A stretch of DNA of 14,180 bases. Origin: Sulfurimonadaceae bacterium (GTDB taxonomy: Bacteria; Campylobacterota; Campylobacteria; Campylobacterales; Sulfurimonadaceae). The notes under the pieces are model-generated. The model searched no databases. It saw only the letters and a list, made by a program, of their open reading frames with translations, and was not told the origin of the DNA. Position numbers and translations under genes: made by a program. Numbering within the stretch: position 1 is the first letter of the stretch; each line of letters opens with the position of its first letter. Positions 6,210-12,288 of the stretch are shown here, piece by piece. The stretch spans positions 1 through 14,180 of the forward strand of contig JAUWRZ010000016.1 in NCBI GenBank assembly GCA_030610325.1, written 5' to 3'.

Positions 6210-7727
6210 GCTTTTGAGAACCAATATGTTCAGCAACGTATAGAGAAGGCTGACAGACTACGCGAGCTTGGTATCGACCCCTATTCCAACGAGTCCGAGC
6301 GTAACAGTACGATCGCTAAATTTCTTTATGTCAACTCAGATATAGCACAACTTGAAGAGAAACGTGATGAGAAACGCCATTACATCGTTGCCGGACGGAT
6401 CAAGCTTTTCAGACTGATGGGAAAAGCGAGTTTCCTTAAGATAGAGGATGAGAGTGGTCTTCTGCAGATCTATGTCACCCGGGACAACCTCCCTGAAGAC
6501 TTTTACAACACCATCTTCAAAAAGAACATCGAAGTCGGTGATATCATCGAGGTAGGAGGCTTCCCTTTTGTCACAAACAAAGGTGAGCTCTCACTCAATG
6601 TCAGCACTCTGAAGATCTTGACAAAAGCCATCTCCCCACTTCCTGAGAAGTTCCATGGGATCACTGATAAAGAGATCAGATACCGCCAGCGTTATCTTGA
6701 CCTTATCATGAACGCTGAAGTACGTAAGACCTTTCGCATCCGTTCAAAAGTGATCAGTCTGACACGCCGTTTATTTGAAGACAAGGGCTTTCTTGAAGTA
6801 GAGACACCTATGATGCACCCCATCGCCGGTGGTGCCAATGCCAAACCCTTTGTCACTCATCACAATGCGCTCAGTGTAGACCGCTACCTGAGGATCGCAC
6901 CGGAACTCTATCTTAAGCGCCTTATTGTCGGTGGTTTCGAAGCGGTCTTTGAGATCAATAGAAACTTTCGTAATGAGGGGATGGACGCGACACATAACCC
7001 TGAGTTCACCTCGATCGAGTTCTACTGGGCCTACAAGACCTATAAGGACCTCATCCTCTTGACCAAAGAGTACTTCGAGTACCTTTTCGAACATCTCGAA
7101 CTTCCGACACTGCTGCCTTATGGCGATATGGAAGTGAACTTCGGGAACTTTACCGAGATCCCACTTATCCAGTCTCTGAGTGAGATAGGTGGTGTACCTG
7201 AGGAGGTCGTCGATGATAAAGAGAAGGTCATCGCGTATCTTAAAGAGAGAGGACATGATGTCAATGCAAGCCTGAACCTGGGACAGCTTCAGGGTGAGCT
7301 TTTCGACGAGTTTGTCGAAGCCAAACTGATCGATCCTACCTTCATCACCCATTATCCGGTAGAGATCTCGCCTCTGGCACGTCGCAGTAATACTCAGAGT
7401 GAACTGACAGAACGGTTCGAACTTTTTATCGCCGGTCGTGAGATAGCAAATGCCTTCAGCGAGCTCAACGATCCTATCGATCAGCTCCAGCGTTTTGAGG
7501 GACAGATGCAGAACAAAGAGAGTGGCGGTGATGATGAAGCCCATGAGATGGATGAGGATTTTGTCAATGCACTGAGCTACGGCATGGCACCGACTGCCGG
7601 CCAGGGTATCGGTATGGACCGACTGGTCATGCTACTGACCAATGAACACTCTATCCGAGACGTACTGCTCTTCCCGGCCATGAGACCACTGACCCAAGAA
7701 AACACTAAACAAGAGGAGAACGGATGA
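6207..7727 (+). CDS. lysS: Lysyl-tRNA synthetase, class II
   Basis: A 506-residue enzyme that charges tRNA(Lys). It has the N-terminal OB-fold anticodon-binding domain (about 58-140, with [19 protein letters not shown]). The class II catalytic core follows: motif 1 FLEVETP (195-201), motif 2 [17 protein letters not shown] (251-267) and motif 3 GQGIGMDRL (465-473). [14 protein letters not shown] (202-215) is a hallmark of bacterial LysS. Length is normal. Translation appears to start at TTG 6207 with a strong ribosome site. It lies 21 nt after fur and overlaps glyA by ATGA (7724-7727), giving the fur-lysS-glyA order known from Campylobacter. No truncation or missing motif. Confidence 0.97.
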   Translation: MAFENQYVQQRIEKADRLRELGIDPYSNESERNSTIAKFLYVNSDIAQLEEKRDEKRHYIVAGRIKLFRLMGKASFLKIEDESGLLQIYVTRDNLPEDFYNTIFKKNIEVGDIIEVGGFPFVTNKGELSLNVSTLKILTKAISPLPEKFHGITDKEIRYRQRYLDLIMNAEVRKTFRIRSKVISLTRRLFEDKGFLEVETPMMHPIAGGANAKPFVTHHNALSVDRYLRIAPELYLKRLIVGGFEAVFEINRNFRNEGMDATHNPEFTSIEFYWAYKTYKDLILLTKEYFEYLFEHLELPTLLPYGDMEVNFGNFTEIPLIQSLSEIGGVPEEVVDDKEKVIAYLKERGHDVNASLNLGQLQGELFDEFVEAKLIDPTFITHYPVEISPLARRSNTQSELTERFELFIAGREIANAFSELNDPIDQLQRFEGQMQNKESGGDDEAHEMDEDFVNALSYGMAPTAGQGIGMDRLVMLLTNEHSIRDVLLFPAMRPLTQENTKQEENG

Positions 7728-8971
7728 GTCATCTAGAAGAGTTTGACAGCGAGATATATGCCCTGTGTGAGAAAGAGCTTGAGCGCCAGACCGATCATCT
7801 GGAGATGATCGCTTCGGAGAACTTCACCATCCCTGCCGTTATGGAGGCTATGGGTTCGATCTTTACCAACAAGTATGCAGAGGGCTACCCGAACAAACGT
7901 TATTACGGCGGTTGCGAATATGCAGACGGCGTAGAGCAACTTGCCATCGACCGTGCCTGTGAGCTTTTTGGATGTGACTTCGCCAATGTCCAGCCACACT
8001 CCGGTTCTCAGGCAAACGGCGCCGTCTATGCCGCGCTTCTAAAAGCCGGTGAGAAGATCCTTGGTATGGACCTCAGCCATGGCGGACACCTTACACATGG
8101 TTCCAAGCCAAGCTTTTCAGGAAAGAACTACAGTAGTTTTACCTATGGTGTAGAGCTTGATGGCCGTATAGACTATGATCGTGTCATGGACATCGCCAAG
8201 ATCGTCCAACCGAAGATCATTGTCTGTGGTGCATCTGCTTATGCCCGTGAGATCGACTTTAAGAAGTTCCGTGAGATCGCTGACGCAGTAGGTGCCTACC
8301 TCTTTGCCGACATAGCCCATATTGCCGGACTTGTATGTGCAGATGAGCACCCAAGCCCGTTCCCTTACGCCGATGTCGTCACCACGACTACGCATAAGAC
8401 ACTTGGCGGCCCACGCAGCGGTATGATCATGACTAACGATGCAGATATAGCTAAAAAGATCAACTCAGCTATCTTCCCGGGTCTACAAGGTGGTCCACTT
8501 GTCCATGTCATCGCAGCCAAAGCTGTCGGTTTCAAGCATAACCTCTCAGATGAGTGGAAGACCTATGCCCGCCAGACCAAAGCCAATGCAGCCGTACTGG
8601 CTGACGTACTGATGAAGCGCGGTTATGATGTCGTCAGTGGTGGGACAGATAATCACCTTGTCCTCGTCTCGTTCTTAGATAAAGAGTTCAGCGGTAAAGA
8701 TGCCGATGCAGCACTTGGACGTGCCGGGATCACTATAAACAAGAACACTGTCCCGGGCGAGACACGTTCACCATTTGTCACTTCAGGTATCCGAATAGGG
8801 TCACCTGCACTGACATCACGCGGGATGAAAGAGAAGGAGTTCGACCTTATTGCCAACCGTATTGCTGATGTCCTTGACAATATCGAAGATGAGAGCAAGC
8901 AGGCTGCGATCAAAGAGGAACTTCAGACTCTTGCACGTGGTTTCGTGATCTACACACAGTCGACTTACTAG
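7724..8971 (+). CDS. glyA: Serine hydroxymethyltransferase
   Basis: A 415-residue PLP enzyme that converts serine and tetrahydrofolate to glycine and 5,10-methylene-tetrahydrofolate, the main source of one-carbon units. Seen directly: [16 protein letters not shown] (30-45), the loop [21 protein letters not shown] (51-71, split by the substrate-contact YYGG), PHSGSQAN (91-98), the DIAHIAGLV segment (196-204) and the PLP-lysine motif [15 protein letters not shown], with Lys225 as the Schiff-base residue. Length and motifs are complete. The ATG overlaps the lysS stop (ATGA), suggesting translational coupling. The DUF1882 gene follows after 24 nt. Confidence 0.97.
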   Translation: MSHLEEFDSEIYALCEKELERQTDHLEMIASENFTIPAVMEAMGSIFTNKYAEGYPNKRYYGGCEYADGVEQLAIDRACELFGCDFANVQPHSGSQANGAVYAALLKAGEKILGMDLSHGGHLTHGSKPSFSGKNYSSFTYGVELDGRIDYDRVMDIAKIVQPKIIVCGASAYAREIDFKKFREIADAVGAYLFADIAHIAGLVCADEHPSPFPYADVVTTTTHKTLGGPRSGMIMTNDADIAKKINSAIFPGLQGGPLVHVIAAKAVGFKHNLSDEWKTYARQTKANAAVLADVLMKRGYDVVSGGTDNHLVLVSFLDKEFSGKDADAALGRAGITINKNTVPGETRSPFVTSGIRIGSPALTSRGMKEKEFDLIANRIADVLDNIEDESKQAAIKEELQTLARGFVIYTQSTY

Positions 8972-8995
8972 AGACACAGAAGAAGGAGCGCATAT

Positions 8996-9538
8996 ATGAC
9001 AAGCATGGACCTGAAACTGATCAAGATGCTCGGCGACCACTACTGGTTAAAACAGGATAGTGTCGTTGACAAGATCGATTTTAAAGGCCGTACTTTTTTC
9101 AATAAGTATGAGAAGATAGCCAAACCGCTAAACCAGTCTGTCATCAACCAGCATCTTAAAAAAGAGATAACCGTCGCCCACTCACTGATCAACAGCAGAG
9201 ATAAAGTGGAGAACATCGTCATCGACTATAACGGTCGTGATCCGCAACGTTTTTACCATAAGGCACAACTGTTGCTGCGTGAAGAGGGTTACATCAACTT
9301 CACTGCCTTTGAGACAAAGACAGAGGGACATCTTCATCTCTACATCCATAAAGGGCATACTACTTTGCAAGAAGCCGTCCAATTGGGTAAGATGCTCTCT
9401 ATGAAACTTGCTGCCAAACAGCCAAAACAGTGGCGTATGTTTCCTACCATGGACCTGCCACCAGAATATAATATCTTGAACCTTCCGTATGAGATATATG
9501 CAAAAGAGCGCGGAGCCTCCTGGTCAAAACATATGTGA
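8996..9538 (+). CDS. DUF1882 family protein (Cj0403-like)
   Basis: A 180-residue protein of a family that I know only from Campylobacterota, with no established function. It begins MTSMDLKLIKMLGDHYW, like its Campylobacter homologue, and keeps the family segments KGRTFFNKYEKI, NLPYEIYAKERG and the terminal SWSKHM. There is no signal peptide or membrane span; it looks like a basic, soluble alpha/beta protein with a His-rich patch near HLHLYIHKGHTT. The ATG at 8996 has AGAAGGAG 7 nt upstream; the second ATG (9005) is less well placed. It is the last gene before the tandem-repeat gap, in the order glyA-DUF1882-SPOR also seen in Campylobacter. A lineage-specific role is inferred from conservation only. 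Confidence 0.85.
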   Translation: MTSMDLKLIKMLGDHYWLKQDSVVDKIDFKGRTFFNKYEKIAKPLNQSVINQHLKKEITVAHSLINSRDKVENIVIDYNGRDPQRFYHKAQLLLREEGYINFTAFETKTEGHLHLYIHKGHTTLQEAVQLGKMLSMKLAAKQPKQWRMFPTMDLPPEYNILNLPYEIYAKERGASWSKHM

Positions 9539-9548
9539 GAAGCGCAAT

Positions 9549-9623
9549 AAATGTGAGTAACCTCACGTTTATAGTTTCGGAACCAAAGGCGTAGGGCCTG
9601 CCCCGCCGACGGAGACCTTATAG
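9549..9623 (+). repeat. Structured tandem repeat, unit 1 of 3
   Basis: Hairpin A: GTGAG (9553-9557), loop TAAC, CTCAC (9562-9566), extendable to 9 bp (9549-9570) with one G-T wobble. The conserved bridge TTTATAG and GGAACCAAA follow. Hairpin B: GGCG (9588-9591), 2-nt bulge TA, GGG, loop CCTG, then CCC and CGCC ending at 9607. The unit closes with GACGGAGACCTTATAG. Unit period to the next hairpin A is 73 nt (9551 to 9624). Confidence 0.85.
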
Positions 9624-9696
9624 ACGCCAACTTCTTGGCGTTTGTAGGGCTGGAACCAAAGGTGATGTCCGAAGGACCACCGACGGAGACCTATAG
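9624..9696 (+). repeat. Structured tandem repeat, unit 2 of 3
   Basis: Hairpin A: ACGCCAA (9624-9630), loop CTTC, TTGGCGT (9635-9641). Most stem positions differ from units 1 and 3, yet all seven pairs are kept. The bridge is TTTGTAG and GGAACCAAA. Hairpin B: GGTG (9661-9664), bulge AT, GTCC, loop GAA, GGAC, CACC (ending 9681), again compensated against unit 1. It ends GACGGAGACCTATAG. Confidence 0.85.
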
Positions 9697-9768
9697 ATGT
9701 GAGTGACCTCACGTTTATAGCTTCGGGACCAAAGGCGCAGGGCGGTATGTCCAGCCGGTAGAGAGACG
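9697..9768 (+). repeat. Structured tandem repeat, unit 3 of 3 (diverged end)
   Basis: Hairpin A: ATGTGAG (9697-9703), loop TGAC, CTCACGT (9708-9714). The bridge is TTTATAG and GGGACCAAA. Hairpin B: GGCG (9734-9737), bulge CA, GGGC, loop GGTAT, GTCC, AGCC (ending 9756), with one G-T wobble and one mismatch. Hairpin B starts 37 nt into the unit, exactly as in units 1 and 2. The final GACGGAGACC block is replaced by a related GGTAGAGAGAC. Confidence 0.8.
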
Positions 9769-9789
9769 GCCATCTATCAGTATGATGGC
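9769..9789 (+). repeat. Fourth hairpin in repeat register
   Basis: GCCATC (9769-9774) pairs perfectly with GATGGC (9784-9789) across a 9-nt loop. It begins 72 nt after unit 3, where the next hairpin A would be, and is followed by TCTATAA, reminiscent of the TTTATAG bridge. It is probably a decayed fourth unit. Confidence 0.55.
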
Positions 9790-9812
9790 ATCTATAAAAT
9801 CGAGAGTTAAGG

Positions 9813-9847
9813 TATAGTACAAAATGAGAAACTCATACTATAAGGAG
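9813..9847 (+). promoter_or_regulatory. Stem-loop abutting the ribosome site of the SPOR gene
   Basis: TATAGT (9813-9818) pairs with ACTATA (9837-9842) and ATGAG (9824-9828) pairs with CTCAT (9832-9836), with a 5-nt bulge and AAA loop. The stem base touches AAGGAG (9842-9847), which lies 6 nt before GTG 9854. TATAGT and TATAAA (9793-9798) could alternatively be -10 boxes. The structure is seen; a translational role is inferred. Confidence 0.5.
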
Positions 9848-9853
9848 CCTACA

Positions 9854-10540
9854 GTGGAAGAGAAGAACGAGCTCAACAACATCATATTGAACCATAAAGA
9901 TGGCAATGGAGGAAATAAGAAACTACTGCTTGCCATCGCAACACTGGCCATCATCCTTATCATCGTTGTCGCGATCATGAGCCGTATCAACTCCGACAGC
10001 ACAGAGAACATCCCTCAGGCCATCTTGCCTCCTGAACCTGATGAGCCGCTTTTTGAGCCTATCACTGTCCTCGAAGAGGAGAGTGATGCCTCAGGAAAAC
10101 TTGAGAGGATCGCTCAAAAGATCAAAGCAGAAAATGCCGATACCTATGATTATATCCCTCCCTATGAAGAGGAGAGTGCTATAGAAGAGGAAGAGCCTGT
10201 CATAGTCGAACCAGTCATCCCTGAGCCAGTCGTAAGCAAGACCGTATCAAAACCAAAGCCAAGAAGCAGTGTAAGACCGACACCTGCACCTTCCAATGGT
10301 GTCACCAAAGGGAAATACTATCTTCAAGTCGGCTCGTTTGCCAAGTTCACACCGTCAAAGAAGTTCATAGACACCATAACCAAATACGGGTACAAGTACA
10401 CCTATCACCAGGTCATACGCGGCGGCAAGACCATAAACAAAGTGTTGATCGGTCCGTTTAACAGTGAAAAAGAAGCACGTAAGGCACTTCCGATCATTCG
10501 AAAGAAGATCGAGCCAGGTGCATTTCTGACAAAGGTCTGA
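9854..10540 (+). CDS. SPOR-domain membrane protein (Cj0404-like)
   Basis: A 228-residue bitopic protein. From the chosen start it has a short cytoplasmic part (1-22), one membrane span (about 23-42), a Pro/Glu-rich linker (about 55-148) and a C-terminal SPOR domain (about 153-227: KYYLQVGSFAKFTPSKKFID and KVLIGPFNSEKEARKAL). SPOR domains bind septal peptidoglycan stripped of stem peptides, so a role at the division site is likely. I choose GTG 9854 because AAGGAG lies 6 nt upstream and the protein then begins MEEKNELNNII, like the Campylobacter homologue. The in-frame ATG 9824 adds ten residues but has only a weak, distant AAGG and falls in a stem-loop. trpE starts 1 nt after the stop. The order DUF1882-SPOR is conserved, but the array of hairpin repeats separates them here. 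Confidence 0.87.
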   Translation: MEEKNELNNIILNHKDGNGGNKKLLLAIATLAIILIIVVAIMSRINSDSTENIPQAILPPEPDEPLFEPITVLEEESDASGKLERIAQKIKAENADTYDYIPPYEEESAIEEEEPVIVEPVIPEPVVSKTVSKPKPRSSVRPTPAPSNGVTKGKYYLQVGSFAKFTPSKKFIDTITKYGYKYTYHQVIRGGKTINKVLIGPFNSEKEARKALPIIRKKIEPGAFLTKV

Positions 10541-10541
10541 T

Positions 10542-11948
10542 GTGATCCATAATAGAGCATTCCAGCTTGACCAGTTTGCACCTATCGCCGTCTATGAGAA
10601 GATACGTTCACACTTCTCAAACGAGATCACACTCCTTTTTGAGAGTGCCGGAAACTCAGAAGGCAACTACAGTATCATCATCGTCGGTGCACGCGAACGT
10701 CTGCAATATCAAGACATGCAGACCACCTATACCGACGCAGATGGTCAACAAACCACTTCTAAGACCTCCCCTTTCGAGTTCTTAAAGTCCTACTACGAGA
10801 ACGTCGATACGGCTCCTTATAAAGAGGCCTGTAAAGCACTTCAGGTCGGTTATGTCGATGGTTTTATCGGTTATATCGGTTACGATATGGTCAAAGTCTT
10901 CGAGCCTGTACTTATCCCTTTTATGGAAGAGCTCGAAGACACCCTGCATACACCTGATATGGACCTCATACTGCCCAAACTGGTCCTCGTCTATTCGCAT
11001 AAGGACCATAAGATCACCCTGATCAGTACCATGGATGAGATGGCGGAGCAGTTTGAGAGTGTAGAGGCGCAGCTAAAGACACATTATGACTTTACTGCAC
11101 TCAAGGCTATGCAAGATGACAAAGGCGGTGAGTTCTCCTTTAGTAAAGAGCAGTTCTTCAAGATGGTCGCTGATTCCAAAGAGATGGTAAAAAGCGGTGA
11201 TGTCTTCCAGATACTGATGACCAATCGCTACACCAGAGAGGCCAAAGTCGACCCTTTCAGTTTCTATCGCATCTTACGTACGAAAAACCCCTCCCCCTAC
11301 ATGTTCTTGATGGAGTATGAGGATTTCAGTATCGTCGGTAGTTCACCTGAGGTGATGATCCGTCTAAGTGAAGGCGAACTGCTGCTCCGACCGATCGCAG
11401 GGACAAGACGGCGCGGTGCGACAAAAGAGCTTGACCTGGAGATGGAAGAAGAGCTGCTCAACGATCCCAAAGAACTCGCAGAGCACCTTATGCTCATCGA
11501 CCTCGGCCGCAATGATGTCGGTAGAGTCGCCAAGACAGGTTCTGTCAAAGTCCAGGATATGATGCATATCGAGCGCTACTCGCATGTCATGCACATCGTC
11601 ACAGATGTCGTGGCTGAACTTCGCGAGGACAAAGATATGTTCGACCTCTTTGCCGCGACCTTCACAGCAGGGACGATGACAGGAGCACCAAAGATCCGGG
11701 CTATGGAACTTATCGCCCAGTATGAAGGACTTAAACGCGGTTTCTATAGCGGGGCTATCGGCTATTTTGGTTTTGATGGAAATATGGACAGTGCCATCAC
11801 CATCCGGACCTCACTGGTCAAACCCGACAGAGTCATCTTGCAAGCCTGCGCCGGTATCGTCGCAGACTCCAAGCCTGAACTCGAATACCTTGAAGTCCAT
11901 AATAAACTGGGTGCTCTGATGAGTTCACTTGATGACCTTAAGATGTGA
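10542..11948 (+). CDS. trpE: Anthranilate synthase component I
   Basis: A 468-residue chorismate-using enzyme for the first tryptophan-specific step. Motifs are LLFESAGNSEGNY (31-43, the place of the tryptophan feedback LLES motif), PIAGTRRRG (284-292), LAEHLMLIDLGRNDVGR (312-328), IERYSHVMHIV (343-353), FTAGTMTGAPKIRAME (374-389) and a QACAGIVADSKPE tail. Alanine in PIAGT, where PabB enzymes have PIKGT with a catalytic lysine, favours TrpE over aminodeoxychorismate synthase. Start is GTG 10542 with AAGG upstream; the ATG at 10540 stops at once. It follows the SPOR gene by 1 nt, so the two are co-transcribed. The glutamine amidotransferase partner (TrpG) is not in the window. In Campylobacter I recall aroE at this place instead. 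Confidence 0.93.
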   Translation: MIHNRAFQLDQFAPIAVYEKIRSHFSNEITLLFESAGNSEGNYSIIIVGARERLQYQDMQTTYTDADGQQTTSKTSPFEFLKSYYENVDTAPYKEACKALQVGYVDGFIGYIGYDMVKVFEPVLIPFMEELEDTLHTPDMDLILPKLVLVYSHKDHKITLISTMDEMAEQFESVEAQLKTHYDFTALKAMQDDKGGEFSFSKEQFFKMVADSKEMVKSGDVFQILMTNRYTREAKVDPFSFYRILRTKNPSPYMFLMEYEDFSIVGSSPEVMIRLSEGELLLRPIAGTRRRGATKELDLEMEEELLNDPKELAEHLMLIDLGRNDVGRVAKTGSVKVQDMMHIERYSHVMHIVTDVVAELREDKDMFDLFAATFTAGTMTGAPKIRAMELIAQYEGLKRGFYSGAIGYFGFDGNMDSAITIRTSLVKPDRVILQACAGIVADSKPELEYLEVHNKLGALMSSLDDLKM

Positions 11949-11968
11949 CGACACCGTTCGCCACATCT
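11941..11968 (+). terminator. Hairpin over the trpE stop codon
   Basis: AGATGTG (11941-11947) pairs with CACATCT (11962-11968), continued after one mismatch by CGA/TCG (11949-11951 and 11958-11960) around a 6-nt loop. The stop codon is in the stem. No U-run follows, so it may protect the 3' end or help termination weakly. Confidence 0.4.
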
Positions 11969-12040
11969 GACATCCCTCACAAAACATATCAACGATCTGA
12001 CACTACTGTCACCTTATGACCAAAAGTTGACCAAATGTCA
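11968..12040. promoter_or_regulatory. Cluster of TGAC/GTCA half-sites, possible operator
   Basis: TGACA occurs at 11968 and 11998, TGTCA at 12007 and 12036, and TGACCAAA at 12017 and 12028. They form TGACA-N4-TGTCA (11998-12011), GTCA-N5-TGAC (12008-12020), TGAC-N5-GTCA (12028-12040), and an 11-bp direct repeat (one helical turn) at 12017/12028. They lie some 65-135 bp upstream of the -10 of the PAS-GGDEF gene. The factor is unknown. Confidence 0.4.
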
Positions 12041-12071
12041 TGAAAAAGTACTATTTTATTACTAAATTTCA

Positions 12072-12109
12072 CTTTTGTTACATTTTTTGTGATATTTTTT
12101 CCCTATAAT
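12072..12109 (+). promoter_or_regulatory. Promoter of the PAS-GGDEF gene
   Basis: A perfect TATAAT (12104-12109) is preceded by T-tracts around 12073-12076, 12083-12088 and 12095-12100, about one helical turn apart, and by no recognisable -35. This is the classic Campylobacter-type sigma-70 layout. Transcription should begin near 12116, leaving a leader of about 170 nt. Confidence 0.7.
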
Positions 12110-12288
12110 CTCTACATCTTTGCATCAAAAACGTAAAAAGACTTTCACATAGCGCGTAAGACACACTTTGACTATGCGCTACCAATATAGACTCTTTTGG
12201 CATTTGCAATTGTAAGGTCCTGATGCGTGCTGTCTGACAAGACGTCATCAGGAGTTACAAAAGATCAAATAGCTAAAGGATATGATCT
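12110..12288 (+). other. Long structured 5' leader of the PAS-GGDEF gene
   Basis: About 170 nt of untranslated leader with two hairpins. TAGCGCGTA (12150-12158) pairs with TATGCGCTA (12173-12181; one G-T wobble, 14-nt loop). TCCTGATG (12218-12225) pairs with CATCAGGA (12246-12253) and encloses a small GTCT/AGAC stem (12232-12243). An AAAGGA ribosome site (12275-12280) follows. I cannot fit it to the cyclic di-GMP riboswitch consensus. The whole 11949-12288 gap holds no coding frame I can support. Confidence 0.5.

Noticed and set aside
6771..7544. 257-codon minus-strand open frame opposite lysS
   Set aside because: Long only because of the codon use of lysS on the other strand; no ribosome site and no recognisable domain.
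9340..9630. Minus-strand frame reaching into the repeats
   Set aside because: It covers the end of the DUF1882 gene and the first repeat unit and has no coding features.
9549..9789. CRISPR array or integron attC sites
   Set aside because: The 73-nt period has conserved blocks throughout with no unique spacers of constant length, no cas genes and no GTTRRRY core sites or integrase nearby.
9824..9853. ATG 9824 as start of the SPOR gene
   Set aside because: Only a weak AAGG lies about 10 nt upstream and the codon is inside a stem-loop; GTG 9854 has AAGGAG at ideal spacing and fits the homologue.
10542..11948. PabB (aminodeoxychorismate synthase) instead of TrpE
   Set aside because: The diagnostic motif reads PIAGT; PabB enzymes have a catalytic lysine (PIKGT).
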